A stretch of 64,000 nt of DNA from Lunularia cruciata (taxonomy: Eukaryota; Streptophyta; Marchantiopsida; Lunulariales; Lunulariaceae), in the NCBI GenBank assembly GCA_948567375.1, contig OX419757.1:30566001-30630000 (forward strand), read 5' to 3'. Positions 33,001 through 45,041 of this stretch are shown in pieces. The translations under genes and the position numbers were made by a program. Each line of letters begins with the position of its first letter. The first letter of the stretch is position 1. The notes beneath the pieces are model-generated. The model saw nothing but the letters and a program-made list of their open reading frames with translations. It made no database searches and was not told where the DNA came from.

Positions 33001-33848
33001 ACACTCAAACATTTTTTTTGTTGCTCTCAAACTTCTCATGCATGAGATCTCAACTCTGCAAAATTGACCCTCCTCACAATTCCTCACAATGTCACTCAAA
33101 TCTCTCAACTTGTTTGTCACAATCCTCTAAAATATTTCACACTTGATCACAACTCCAAGGTATCTCCCTTGCAAAATTTCAGATCTTTTCATCAAGTCAT
33201 TTGGCCTAGACACCTCTCTATTCAGCACACATATTTCAGATTTGGTCTGAAAATCATCCCTCTCACTTTAAAAACTGATAACTCTTTGTGCAAGAATGAC
33301 ATCTCTCTAATTTTTATGTCAGCATGTAGGATAAAATGCATTGATTTTCTTGGAAATTTTAAAACCAATCCATTGAAAACTGAAGAAATGGAAGACTATA
33401 TATAATTTTCCAAAGATCATGCAATTGCGGGAGCAGTCTACCCTATCATCTTTCGAAAATTCTAGCCCAATGCACATAATAGCACTCACAATAGTTCCAA
33501 GTGTGCTAACTGAAAGATAACCCAAGCTATCATGTGTAGAAATTTCAAGTCCAGATCTCAAACTTAAGATTTTGCACAAAAATCACCTTAATCCCCAAAA
33601 TCTATAATCCACCTCACACAATCTCTCCAAATCCTCTCAAGTGTACAAGACGTACAAAATCACCTCAAAGACATCATAATGAACTATATGGTACACAAAT
33701 GGGTCCAAGTTCTTTAACATAAGATCAACCCTCTCTTTCACTAAAGTTCTCTCCAAGTGAACTCTCATAGCCTCCTTCTGTCTAATATAGAATTGTACGC
33801 GGACCATTATCTTGCCTTCTAGAGAGGTCCCGACAACAGAACCAAAAA
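33001..33848 (-). other. Copy E 5' leader and decayed primer site
   Basis: Leader sequence like that of copy A, with the short frame 33637-33870 still open. The primer site near 33827-33844 has substitutions (CCCGACAACAGAACCA on the + strand). Confidence 0.55.
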
Positions 33849-33903
33849 TGTGAGCTGAATTATCTCTCAATCAAGATGAACCTCTGATGGTTATTATGGT
33901 AGC
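33849..33903 (-). repeat. Copy E 5' LTR, inner 55 bp
   Basis: The start of the LTR as seen on the + strand (TGTGAGCTGAATTATC), cut by S2 after GTAGC. It resumes at 35813. Confidence 0.85.
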
Positions 33904-35807
33904 TGTGGTACCCACATTTTTCATTTTGGACGAGTTTTGAAGAAGTGCCTTGCTGAAACCAAATTGAAACCAAATGGAGAAGAAATGAGTGCAAACCTAT
34001 GATTTGATCAGACCCGAAGGAGTCTACATTGTGTGAGAGGAAGAAGGACTTGGAGTTGATCAAACCTGAAGAAGTTTACTTTGTGTCAGAGGAGGGAAAA
34101 ACTCGGATCAGACGTTGAAAGAAGGCAAACCCGAAGGAGAAATAGAAGTTGCAGGTCAAGATTCTTGTGAGAGCCATATCTCAATGCACACAAGTCCAAA
34201 TCAAGCGTGCTATATCTCGTTGGAAGCATCTCGTTCAGGGCTTTCCGGTGCCACCAAAATCGGAAAGTTTGGAGTTCTGTACAAGCAGTTACAAGCATTT
34301 GACATTTTGGGAGTAGATGTACTTCAGGTTGAGGTTCTTTGTGTCAATGTGACTTCAGACTTCGGACTTCGGGTTTACATGACTTTGGGTCTAAAGACTT
34401 CGCCTCAAGACTAAGATGACTGACTAAATCCAAGGAAGTCGGACCTCGGAGTGCAGTGAAGGTGACTTTGGAAATCTTGCGAGAAGCATCAGAGGAAGTT
34501 AGAGTAGGGAAAGAAGATAGTTATGATACCCATGATTTCACTTTCAATTCTAATTGAAGATGGAACAAGAATTGAAGGAGAAGTAGCAGTAGTGAATAAA
34601 CGCAAAGTGTAGGATCAGACAGTAAGTGTCTTTAGGTTAGTTACATGAGTGATTAAGAGAAAGTGGGTTACAAATTGAATGTGTATGTAGTATATTCATG
34701 CTTTCAATTACAATTCTTGACGATGACACAGTAGAATTAGTAAAGGAATTGATAGTAGTTAGACCCAAAATAAGAGAGATAAGAGTGCAAGTGCCTTCAG
34801 ATTTGACATTTGACACATTAGAGAAGAGTGGATTGGGAGATAAGGAGTTAGATAGATTACCCACTAGTGGAATTTCAGATCAGGAAAGAGAATTGCTGGA
34901 ATTGGTAGAAGAAGTAGGAGATATGAAACCCAAGGATAGAGTAGTAGGAAGTAAGATTACTTTGGATTTGGGTTTGGAAGCCAAGGAAGAAGTAGACATC
35001 GGATCGGAGTAGTAACAGTTTTGAGATTTGAAGAGACAGATATGAAGAGGTGCATTGTCATTTCAGATCTACAGGTTAGAACAGTTGTTGTAGAACGGTA
35101 TAGTTGTTAGAACTGTCAATTGATTCACTACTTAAGAGTGGCATTCGTAGTATTATGTTGTTCAGTGCTCATTATTTCTGAGAATAGATAAAGCGAAGTG
35201 TTGTGAAGTAGTGCTCGTTGCTTGAGCTTGATTCCGAGTATCAACTTTGCAATTGTGTTTGTGAGTGTGTGGAGAAATTTGAAGTGCAAGTCAGAGTGCT
35301 TGTTGGATGTTGGATTCCACAGCCTTGATCTTCATTCTGTGTGTTTGATCTTGAGTGAAGTGCAATCGGAGCAATGCCTTGATAGATCTAAGAGGCATTG
35401 TAGTGTTGGTAGTATTCTGCATTTGTGAGTAGAGTGCGAAGTTGATGTGAAGCAATTTTGATCGAGGAAGTTGTGCCTTTAGTGGAGGAGTGAAACACAA
35501 TTCTGAGGCGAAGTCGTTTTGCAATGAAGTGCCATTTTCAAGAGAGCATGAATCATCATAATCAAGATTGTTTGAAAAGAATTGAAGGAGTTGTGATTAA
35601 GGAGTGTTAATTTGTGACAAGACTGCGAATCAGTGCTTGTTACTCTCTTATGGGTGTGGTTTCTACCTGAGAGATTAAAGACGCAACCAAGAAGAACTAC
35701 ATTGTTACTGTTTGACTTCGTATTTGGACATTTCTGACTTGTATCTCTGCGAGAACGAACTTTACTTACCCGATTACCGCAAAAGTGATATTTGCCGGGT
35801 TGTCACA
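33904..35807 (+). mobile_element. Family 2 short form S2 (~1.9 kb) in copy E LTR
   Basis: A 1,904-bp insertion, TGTGGTACCC...GGGTTGTCACA, flanked by GTAGC (33899-33903 and 35808-35812). It contains a 104-codon open frame (34698-35012) homologous to the C-terminus of the family 2 coiled-coil protein, ending in V-D-I-G-S-E. A CTACTTAAG box lies near 35125. The size and ends match S1 and S3, so this is a defined mobile unit, most simply a solo LTR. Confidence 0.87.
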
Positions 35808-35812
35808 GTAGC

Positions 35813-36155
35813 GCACCATGGACTAAGAAGGCAAGGAATCCCAACTCCATCATACTCCTCCAAGACTAACACTCCAAGACTCAAGATATTGCTCACTAGA
35901 GAACTCAATGAGAGAGATAGTTGCAAATGAATGAATGATGAGTACCTCCTCAACCCTAGTTCATATATTTGAGAAATAGTTATGCACCAAAGTTACTAAC
36001 TACCGGAGTAACTCAAGTTACTAGGCTAAAAGTCAAGTTAAGTCAAAAACTATAAAGGAATATCCATTCACATGGGCATATTCCACTAAGCTTATCTTAT
36101 CTTGACCCAACCAATAAGTCAGGGATTTCTTCACATGGGCTATCCTTGGACTAGC
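35813..36155 (-). repeat. Copy E 5' LTR, outer part (truncated)
   Basis: Continuation of the LTR after S2. It breaks off after CTATCCTTGGACTA at 36155, where family 2 coding sequence begins without a terminus. Confidence 0.85.
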
Positions 36156-37026
36156 AAAGCAAGACAAAGATCAAAAGCAGTAGTTGGTGAAGACTGAGGC
36201 CTTGAGGGTAGAAGTGCATGATATGCAAGTTGAAGTTATCAACTTGAAGGCAAGGCTGCTATCATGGACAAGAGTTGGAGAGTTTGAAGGCAAGCACGGT
36301 AGAGAAAGATTGGGCTTGGCAACGGGAGTTGGCCACGCAAGATAGAGAAGAAGAGTGATTGCATGGGTTAGTCAAAGGAATGGAAGAACAGCTCCAGTAG
36401 AGTGTGAAGGAGAAAGAAGCCTTGAAGGCCAAGTTGGGAAATGAGATGAAGATGTATTGTGAGGAGTTATTAGCAGCGAGAGAGAGAAGCTACAAACGCC
36501 AAAGTGAGAAGCAATCTAAGAAGTCACTTTAAGAGTGAAGGCAATACTTGGGACGATGTCTAAAGTTTAGTTGGAGGAAACAAGACTGCATGAATTGAAG
36601 TTGCTAGTGCAAGAAACATGAAGGAAGAAAGCAAAATACATTGAATTGAACAAGTTGTTGATTTGCTTGAGAGATCAAGTAGATAGGAAGATATTAGAGG
36701 TTGTAGACAATGTGTGTCTTAGGTTGGACTTATTAAATTTGGAATTAGAGAGACTTCATAGTACTATGAAGTTAAAAACAAAGTCTAAAGTAAGAGAGTT
36801 AGGAGTACAACTGTCTTTGGAACATTTATTTGAGCCATTAGAGAAGAGTGGGTTGCATAATAAAGATATAGATAGAGTACCCATGTCTTTAATTGCAATT
36901 TAGCATGAAGAAGTAGTAGAACTGGTAGAAGATTTAGTGATAGTGGATAAACCCAAAGGTAGAGAAGTGTAGGAAGTTACTTTGGGTTTAGAAGCCAAAG
37001 TCAAGGTAGACATCAGATCAGATTAG
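36156..37026 (+). pseudogene. Family 2 coiled-coil protein remnant, copy I
   Basis: It aligns to the last third of the family 2 protein. Recognisable blocks are L-H-E-L-K-L-L-V-Q-E, D-R-K-I-L-E-V-V-D-N and P-L-E-K-S-G. The only long clean piece is 36646-36903 (85 codons). Stops and shifts break the rest. Confidence 0.75.
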
Positions 37027-37827
37027 GACCAATTTTGAAATAGGAGGAGTCAAATATGAAGAGGTCCATTGTCATTTTGGATCTGTAGGTTGGTAAAGTT
37101 GTTAGGAAGTAGTTTAGGAAGTTAGATAACTATCAAATGCTTTGCCTATTTAAAGAAGGCCTTCATAGTAAATTGTTGTTCAGTGCTCATAATCCTAAGA
37201 ATAGATAAAGTGAAGTGTTGTGAAGCAGTGCTCGTTGCTTGAGCTTAATTTTGAGTATTGATTATATGTGTGTGCTTGTGAGTGTTGAGAGAATTTCAAA
37301 GTGCAAGTTAGTGTGTTTGTTGGGTGTTGGATTCCACAACCTTGATCTTCATTTGATGTGTTTGATCTTGAGTGAAGTGCAATCAAAGCAATGTCTTGAT
37401 AGATCTGACAAGAATTGTACTATTGGTAGTATTTTGCATTTGTGAGTACAATGCTCAATTGATGTGAAGCGATTTTGATCAAGGAAGTTATGCCTTTAGT
37501 GGAGGGATGTAACACAATTCTGAGGTGAAGTAGTCTTACAGTGAAGTAGCCATTTTTGGGATGGACTAAATCATCACAATCAAGATTGTTTTGGACATAT
37601 TTGAAGTATTGTGATTAGTGAGTGACAAATTGTGGTGATGAGATTGTGATCAGTGCGTGTTACTCTCTTTGAGCTGTGGGTTCTACTTGGGAGTTTAAAG
37701 AAAAATTCAAGACAAACCATGCTTGTTACTATTTGACTTTGTGTTTGACCAATTCTGACTTCTATCTATGCGGGAATGAACTTTACTTACCTAATTACTA
37801 CAAAAGTGATATTTGTCAGGTTGTCAA
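36156..37827 (+). mobile_element. Family 2 element, copy I (5' truncated)
   Basis: A plus-strand family 2 copy entering in the coiled-coil coding region and ending at the 3' terminus TTGTCAA (37827, mutated from TTGTCACA). A degenerate protein frame runs to a stop at 37024-37026. The rest is the usual 3' section with CTATTTAAA near 37145. Confidence 0.8.
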
Positions 37828-37859
37828 AGATTCATATAGGATATGCAACCACCAAACAA

Positions 37860-38530
37860 GGTAAAAATTCAAAATTCTGGTGTAGGTCCGGATGTCGATG
37901 ATTTTCCTAAGGAGTTCTCATGAAGGGCCATCTATTCCATTGGAGATTTGAACTTGGGATATGATCACTTTCAGATCGTAAAAGGAAGCCAAGACATAAC
38001 AACCATGCAAACCCCACTAGGCTTTGATGTGCATGTGCACTCTCTTGATGGGAGCTACCAACTTGGTGGCACATATGCAAAGTCCTATGAATTTTATTTT
38101 GCAACCTTTCATTCCTAATAGAACCCGTCCGTTCCTTGATGACATACCTATAAAGGGTTGCACAATGGGTGAGAAGGACAAAACATTGATGAATGGCGGT
38201 ATAAGAAAGTTTGTTTTGGATAACATTTGAGATATGGATGTTATATTGAAGCAATTGATAGAGGCGGGAGTGACTCTTTTTGGAGAGAAGTCAGCATTTG
38301 GACTTAAATAAATACTGGTTGTAGGTCATATGTGTGGTTCATATGGCCAAAAACCAAATCCAAAGAAGGTAGATATTATTGAGAAGATCAAGGATTGTTC
38401 CTTGGTTCAAGAGGTAATGTGGTTCTTAGAGGCATGTGTTTTCTATTGCATATGGATACCGCATTTTTCTCACATTGCAGAGCCTCTTTAGCAACTCTTG
38501 AGGAAAAGAATCAAGTTTGTCTAGAGACCA
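37860..38530 (+). pseudogene. Family 4 reverse transcriptase
   Basis: Readable blocks are D-L-N-L-G-Y-D-H-F-Q (the strand with the first catalytic Asp, near 37945), T-P-L-G, then F-L-D-D-I-P-I-K-G-C (catalytic F-L-D-D at 38132-38143), followed by thumb and connection sequence (G-V-T-L-F-G-E-K, V-V-G-H-M-C-G, P-N-P-K-K-V). Two frames and several stops are used. The FLDD box and a Pro in place of the usual Val/Leu after D-D-I are unusual. Confidence 0.72.
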
Positions 38531-38545
38531 AAGCATTCCATTGAT

Positions 38546-39151
38546 ATGAAGAGGTTGAAGGAAGTGCTGCAAAACTTACCAGTACTTTGTCCGCTTGACT
38601 ATGGTTGTGGCTGGCTGATCATAATAACAATAGACTCAAGCTCTTATGCTGCTGGATGGGCTGTGGGCCAAGAGGATGAGAATGGCAATAGATATGCAAC
38701 AAGGTTTGGAGCAAGAATCTTCACAGAGCGGCAACAAAGCTACCCTCAAATCAAGCAAGAACTGTGGGGTGCCAAGATAACATTAAGGCAAGATAGGAAT
38801 TGCTTGATTGGTGCTTATGTCATTCTAGAGATAGATTGCTTACCGCTGTTAGGGATGATTGCCAATTGTGATACTCAAGATATTATGATGTTATGTTGGA
38901 TAGCTTTCATTCAACTATTTAATCTAGAGCTAAGACATGTAGTTGGAAAGGACAATCCAATGCCTGATATGCTATCTAGAGCATGCTATGATAACACTCA
39001 AAATGGCTGTCAAGTTGATACACATGAGATAGATCAGGACCTACCCTTTAGAGAAGAGCTGTACTTTGATGATCTTCTTATCATTGGGAAGTATCTTAGT
39101 TCCTTGGAGAAAAACTCAATGTGGACCAGAGAGGCATTTGAGAAGAATTAG
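38546..39151 (+). pseudogene. Family 4 RNase H (open fragment)
   Basis: A 201-codon open frame. The catalytic set is visible: Asp in I-T-I-D-S-S-S (near 38627), Glu in Q-I-K-Q-E-L-W-G-A (near 38755) and Asp in L-E-I-D-C-L-P-L-L (near 38830), then G-K-D-N-P-M-P-D-M-L-S-R. This is the longest intact piece of the element. Confidence 0.75.
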
Positions 39152-39159
39152 AAGAAAGT

Positions 39160-39790
39160 CTAGCAAATTCTTGTTGAAGCAAGTGTATCTTTGGCAACGG
39201 TCCAAGAATCATGATGAAATTCTCTTGAGAGTGGTGGGAAATGAAGAGACAAAAAGGAAGATTTTGCAAGAAATGCATGATGCAGAAGTTACAGGTCATT
39301 AAGGAGTTCAAGGTAAGTATGAGCATGTTCAAGGATTGTAGTGGTGGCCTAGAATTTATATAGATGTAAGGTGCTACATGGAGACCTATGAGACTTACCA
39401 AGTCTATCCCAAGATATGGCACATGGATGGATTGAAACTTATGTACCCATTGAACCTTCATTTTCAATGGTTTCTAGACTTAGTTCACATGCCTTCAAGG
39501 GTTCAAGGAGCAAGGTATCTGGTTCTAGCCAAGGAGGATCGGTGTAACTATATGGAAGGAAGGGCATTGACGTCAACACATACCCAACAAGTATGTTGGT
39601 TCATCTTGGAAAATATTATTGCTAGGCATGGTTGCTTTTATCAGATGGGGGCATATCAAAAGGAGTTGGATGCAAAAGAAGCCATAGAGTTCTTTGCTAA
39701 GTTCAACATCAAGCTGAACTTGACAACTGCCTACAATCCAAAAGCAAATGATGTCAAGGGGATTGGATAGTCTCAAGAGTGCACCAAGCA
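39160..39790 (+). pseudogene. Family 4 integrase remnant
   Basis: H-D-A-E-V-T-G-H (zinc-domain histidines near 39275-39300) is followed by a region where the expected Cys pair is degraded, then W-F-L-D-L-V-H-M (first catalytic Asp near 39475) and T-A-Y-N-P-K-A-N-D. The end is at a TAG near 39769. It is broken by stops and shifts. Confidence 0.65.
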
Positions 39791-40223
39791 CCTGGCTGCT
39801 TGCGCTTAGGTTGCACTATTTGTTGATGAATTAGAAGGTTCCATGCAGTCTACCACATGCTCTACTCTTTCATCTGATTGCAATTTCCTTCTTTTTATGG
39901 AGCAACTTGCCCACAATTGCTCCTATTTGTAGACTTTTTGTAGGGCTGTTTGTGCTTAGTCTCTTGGGTTAATGTTGGACCTCATATACCACTAAGGTCT
40001 GTTCATGTTCTGTTAAATTTTAGGTTTGAGGTTTTTGGATCTGGTGGGGTTTGTTTGGAATTTCTCAAGCTACGGTCAAACTCATTTCAGAGCAAACAGA
40101 TCAGCAACTTGATCTGTCAACACGTATTGGACCGGAAGCTCCAAGAATGGAGTTGTTCTTCCTGACATTCTTCATAATACACAATAACACATTCATTCAC
40201 AAGAGCCACATAATTTGCAACAT

Positions 40224-40282
40224 GCCCTTGTCGCATTATTTATAGGTCAAGTCATGCCCTTGTCCCATTATTTATAGGTTCA
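40224..40282. repeat. Short tandem duplication
   Basis: CATGCCCTTGTCGCATTATT is followed after about 32 bp by the same block with one change (TCCCATT). Both copies end in TATTTATAGGT. Confidence 0.8.
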
Positions 40283-40989
40283 AAAGGGAAAGCCTCCAAT
40301 TTCAAGTTACACATTGATTTATCCTAAGCTCTTACAACTATCAAATAATCATAGGAGAAGAACAATTACAGTCAACTTCAATCCTGGGTTTCCAGCATGT
40401 TTTCTCTAACTTTCATATCTTGTTTAGGTCAATTCAGCTACAAACCTCTCTCTCTTCATCTGTCACTGTCCAAGCAAACTCAGCTGCAAGACTTCCTCTT
40501 ATCCTCTATCACATCAAGATCTAGGTCCTCTCATAGGCAAACTCAGTTCTCTCAAAGCCTTCTCTCCCACTTCTACCTTGTCACAGTCAAGATCTAAGCT
40601 CTATTACAGTCAAAATTTTAGCTCCTATCACAGTCATGACCAAATCAACTTTGAGGATTCTTCTCTTCCTCTTACCTCTCTGTCTAGGTAATTTCAACTA
40701 TGAAGTGTCTTCTTTTAATCTATTGCTCTCTGGCCAGACACTTCAAACTCTCTATTGTCTTGCTTCCTCCCAAGCACTTTTCTTTCCTCTTTCAAAGTTC
40801 TCCCAGCCATAACTCTTTCTCCAAAACCCCTTGCTTAGGTCATAAGCCTCTCCCTTTGATATTTTTCCTCTTTTGTCCTTGCTCACCTTCAAAGTCTTGC
40901 ACAACCAGCCTTCTCTTGTAATTTCCTTCTATTCTGTCTCAGCCAACTCACATCATAACCTCCTCTTCTCTTCTCTGCCCTTGCTCAGC

Positions 40990-41130
40990 CAAAGACAACC
41001 CCTCTCAAAGCATTTTCCTCTTCTTCTCTCTTTCACAGCCCAAGTCTCTCTCAAAGCATTTTTCTTCCCTTCTCTCTTTCACAACCCAAGTCTCTCTCAA
41101 ATCATTTTTCTTCCCTTCTCTGCCCTAGCA
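40990..41130. repeat. CT-rich minisatellite, about three units
   Basis: Units of about 46-52 bp contain CTCTCAAAGCATTTTTCTTC and CTTTCACAGCCCAAGTCT. At least two full units (about 41030-41075 and 41076-41125) and a partial earlier one are visible. Confidence 0.75.
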
Positions 41131-41736
41131 TTCCATGTTCTTGCACAGCCAGACTTCCCTCTCCTATTGTTCTTCACAAAGCAATTCAAAAATTCTCTTC
41201 TCTTGCACACCCACAAGTTCTTCCCTACAGAAATTCTATTGCAACCCTCTCTTTCTAAATTTTCCCTACAAAAATTCCACTCTTGCAGCCCTTCATAATC
41301 CCTCTCTCCTTCAAAATCTTCCAGTTAGAACCTTGTTCCTCTCTCTCCTTGTGGTACCCACATTTTTAGTTTTTTTTTCAAAATGGAGAAGAAGAAGTGT
41401 ATAGAGAAGTTGGATTGCGCCTGTATGGCCAAAGAAGGCAAAGAAAAGAGTCTTTAGGATGAAACTTGACGTAATGTAGCTTTGGGTCATAAGGCAAAGT
41501 ACTCAGAATTGCCCTGTCATCATACAACCCAAAGTAAGAAGTCTTTGTATTGGGGGTGCTCAACCCGAGGCGAGGACAATGTAACAACTTTCCTTTGGGG
41601 TGAGAAATCCAAGAAGAGACCATTCAAAAACCAGCGGTCATACGCGTGAAGGACACTTAATGGTGATAGGAGCATGCAAGAGGTGTGATTTCTTGGTAGA
41701 AACTCAAATTGAAGAGAGACAAAGAAGGCGCAACTC

Positions 41737-41743
41737 TATAAAA
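41737..41743 (+). promoter_or_regulatory. TATA box upstream of family 2 ORF, copy II
   Basis: TATAAAA lies 27 bp before the first ATG (41764). The same spacing is kept in copies III, IV and V, which argues for a promoter driving the ORF or its downstream Met start. Confidence 0.55.
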
Positions 41744-44700
41744 ATTGGGCTAAAGACAAAGCAATGACAAGCAATTTTCCTTTGCCGTTAAGAAGTCATC
41801 CTGCAGGAGATCATGGGAAAGGAAGTAGAGTCAAAGACGCATTGGTGTGTAGAGGAAAATTTGAGAGAGCTAACCCAAGAGACAGTAGGAAGAATAGTCC
41901 CAGCCTAGTGAGGAAGAAAGGAAAATGGGAGGAGGGAAGAAGAACTCCAAATTTTCCGTGAGAAATCATGCAATTCGGAGGTTAGATGTGATCTCCAGAA
42001 TTGAAGTCTTAAGCCGACTTCGGATTACATTCTTGGTGTGGAACTAGAATGTGAGCTTTCAAAGGTTCATGACTGAGATAATCAAGAGTTGATGTCTTGA
42101 TGGCCCCAAGGAAGAGGGGAGGAGAGGTAATCCGGCTTGCTGGACGGAGTTGGATTGGAGATTAGTACTCGGAAGAGAAGTTGGCACGGAGTAGGGTGCC
42201 ACATTCTTGGGGAACCCAAGAAGTGAGAGATGCATTTTCTTCAAAGCGCACGAAGAATGGGTACAAAGTTGAGAGTTACAAGGATCCTGTCAAGCAAGGG
42301 ATCGTGAGTGCTCTCATGATGATCTTGAAGCCGGAGAGAACGACTTATGTGATGAAGCACCAAGCGGTGTTCTTCCATAAGATGTTTGCAGGAGAGCCGA
42401 TTAACTCAGCAAAGTGCTTTCAAGGGCAAACACAACAGATGGTGTGGAATTTGCAGGATAAATCACCTCCACATTACATTGTGCCATTTGCAGTGCATTT
42501 TTATTTGGGGCTGAACTTGCTCAATGCGGCGGAGCACAACAGAATGGTGTCACATTTCCATCCAGACTTAAGAAAGGAGGTCGACATGGAGGAATAGCAG
42601 TACATTCTCCAAATCAGGAGCAGCGATGAGTACTACACGTAGACGGGGAAGAGTGTGCAGGTGGACGTGAGTACTCTGAAGTTGAAGAAAAGGAGTTGAT
42701 AAGGAGAAGGAGAAGACGTCAAGAAAACAAGACCTCAAAAGACCAGAAGGGTAAACTCAAGGAAAGGTATGGTGGTAGTAGCATCATCGGAGGAAGAATC
42801 GGAGTGCAAACCCAAGTGCAAGTCCGAAGACTCGGAAAGAGCAGAAGAACCTGAGCTCACACTACAAAGTGGAGACACAAGTAGTGATAGCAATGATGGA
42901 GGAGAGATTACATCGGTACCCATAGAAGAAGAAGAAGCCAGGATGGAGATGGAGGAGGAAGGTAACGAGAAGTTAGAAGATGAAGTGCCAGAGCAGGAAG
43001 AGAGAAAAGTTATTATTCAAAGAGGAGTTTGTCCAAGGAGAAAAGCAAAGTGTGAAGCGGGTCCGATCAAGGTAAGAGAAGAGGAGAATGCAAGTTTGGG
43101 AAGTGAAGCATCTATTCCAATACGATGGTTGCAGCAAAGAAGGTGAGTATTGAGAGAAGAAGAGGTGAAGAAGGAGATCACTCCGTAAGTCGAAGTAGCC
43201 ACAAGTGAAGGAGTGGAGTACCTATGGGAGGTTGTGTGTCCCTTATTGGTGAAGTTGGAACACTGAAAGAAGGAGATGCAGTCAAAGTGTCCAAAGGTGA
43301 AGATTGTGTTGCAGGTGTTAGCCCGATTGGAAAAAGAGAACTTGGAATTGAAGAAGAGTATAATCCAAGGAGATGAGGAAAGGGAAGTACTACGAGTAGA
43401 TGGAGTAGTACAAAATCAAGTAATTGAGAACTTGAAGAGAGAAGCAAGGAGTTGAGAAGAACTCATAAAGCAGAGTGACATAGCATGGGAAAGACAAGTA
43501 GTTGAGAATGAAATCTTGAAGCAACAATTTGTTGACTCGAGATTAGAGATTATCCATGCTATAGCAAGAGTAGCCGAGAAGGAACAAGAGCTCAATAGGG
43601 TGATGGAGAGTGTAGAAGAGAAGAAGCATCTGTGGCAACGAGAGTTGACACTGCGATAATGAGAAGAAGAGAGGTTGGGAGAGTTACTTCACAATCAGGA
43701 GGAGAAGATTGTACAAAAGGAGAAGGAGAAGGAGGCAGTGAAAGCCAAGTTTGAAGCAGAATTGGCAATGTATCAAGGAGATTGGCTTGCAGATCAAGAA
43801 CAGGAGAGGTAAATGAGATTGGAGCCATTCAAGGAGATCGTAATCAGGATGAATGTGATGTTGAGTACAGACGCTAGTGTGCGTATTGAAGAGACAAGGC
43901 TGCATGAGTTGAAGTTGTTGGTGTAGGAGATGAGGAGGAGACATGCAAAGGACACAGACTTGAATGCTTTGTTTATTAGTCTCAAAACTCATGTAGATAG
44001 GAAGATATTGGAAGTAGTAGACAATATCACGATTAGATTAGACTTAGTGAAATTGGAGATAGATAAACTTTGGAAGGATGTTAGACCAAAATCCGAAGTA
44101 GATGAAGTAGGAGTGCAGATGTCCTTGGAGTTACCATTGGAGACATTAGAGAAGAGTGGGTCGGGAGATAAGGAGTTAGATAGATTACCTCCTAGTGGAA
44201 TTTCAGATCAGGAAAAAGAATTGTTAGATTTGGTAAAGGATGTAAGATGTGACAACCCGGCAAATATCACTTTTGCGGTAATCAGGTAAGTAAAGTTCGT
44301 TCCCGCAGAGATACGAGTCAGAAATGTCCAAATACAAAGTAAAGTAACAATTTCAGTTCTTCTTGAGTTCTTCTTTAGTCTCTCAGGTAGAAACCACACC
44401 CAGAAGAGAGTAACAAGCACTGACTCGCAGTCTTGTCACAAATTCACACTCCTTAATCACAACTCCATCAATTATTTCCAAACAATCTTGATTGTGATGA
44501 TTCAGGCTCTCCCAAAAACGGCACTTCACTGCAAAACGACTTCGCCTCAGAATTGTGTTCCACCCCTCCACTGAAGGCACAACTTCCTCGATCAAAATTG
44601 CTTCACATCAACTTCGCACTGCACTCACAAATGTAGAATACTACCAACACTACAATTCCTCTCAGATCTGTCAAGGCATTGCTTCAATTGCACTTCACTC

Positions 44701-45041
44701 AGGATCAAACACACCGAATGAAGATCAAGGCTGTGGAATCCAACATCCAACAAGCACTCTGACTTGCACTTCGAATTTCTCCAAACATTCACAAACACAA
44801 TTGCAAAGTTGATACTCGGAATCAAGCTCAAGCGACGAGCACTGCTTCACAGCACTTTGCTTTATCTATTCTTAGAAATAATGAGCACTAAACAACAATT
44901 TCTTGTGAATGCCACTCTTAAATAGTGAAGCAAACGACAGTTCTAACAACTATACCGTTTTTACATCAATTGTTCTAACCTGCAGATCCGAAATGACAAT
45001 GCACCTCTTCATATCTGCCCCTTCAAATCTCAAATCGGTTA

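Larger units (their letters stand above)
29637..36155 (-). mobile_element. OTA-type Ty3/gypsy retrotransposon, copy E (truncated at both ends)
   Basis: A minus-strand remnant. It begins abruptly in the acidic spacer upstream of RT, with no pol and no 3' LTR, runs through protease, gag and leader, and ends in a 5' LTR broken off at 36155. It is interrupted by a solo family 1 LTR (30831-31520) and by family 2 short form S2 (33904-35807). The missing LTR at 29637 indicates deletion or illegitimate recombination with family 3. Confidence 0.85.
37828..39790 (+). mobile_element. Family 4: degraded Ty3/gypsy-like pol with FLDD reverse transcriptase
   Basis: Plus-strand RT, RNase H and integrase remains of a lineage distinct from families 1 and 3. 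The order RT-RH-IN supports Ty3/gypsy. No gag, protease or LTR was found; the left side abuts family 2 copy I. Confidence 0.75.
39791..41349. other. Non-coding pyrimidine-rich stretch, possibly the LTR region of family 4
   Basis: No gene is supported. The + strand is rich in C and T, especially 40870-41340, giving long but low-complexity frames in two phases. TATTTATAGG occurs twice (near 40240 and 40270) and could be promoter-like. It may be the 3' non-coding region or LTR of family 4, but I found no matching terminus. Confidence 0.4.

Noticed and set aside
40397-41404. Overlapping + strand frames of 66-141 codons rich in Ser, Leu and Phe
   Set aside because: Low-complexity pyrimidine-rich DNA with a minisatellite gives open frames by composition alone.
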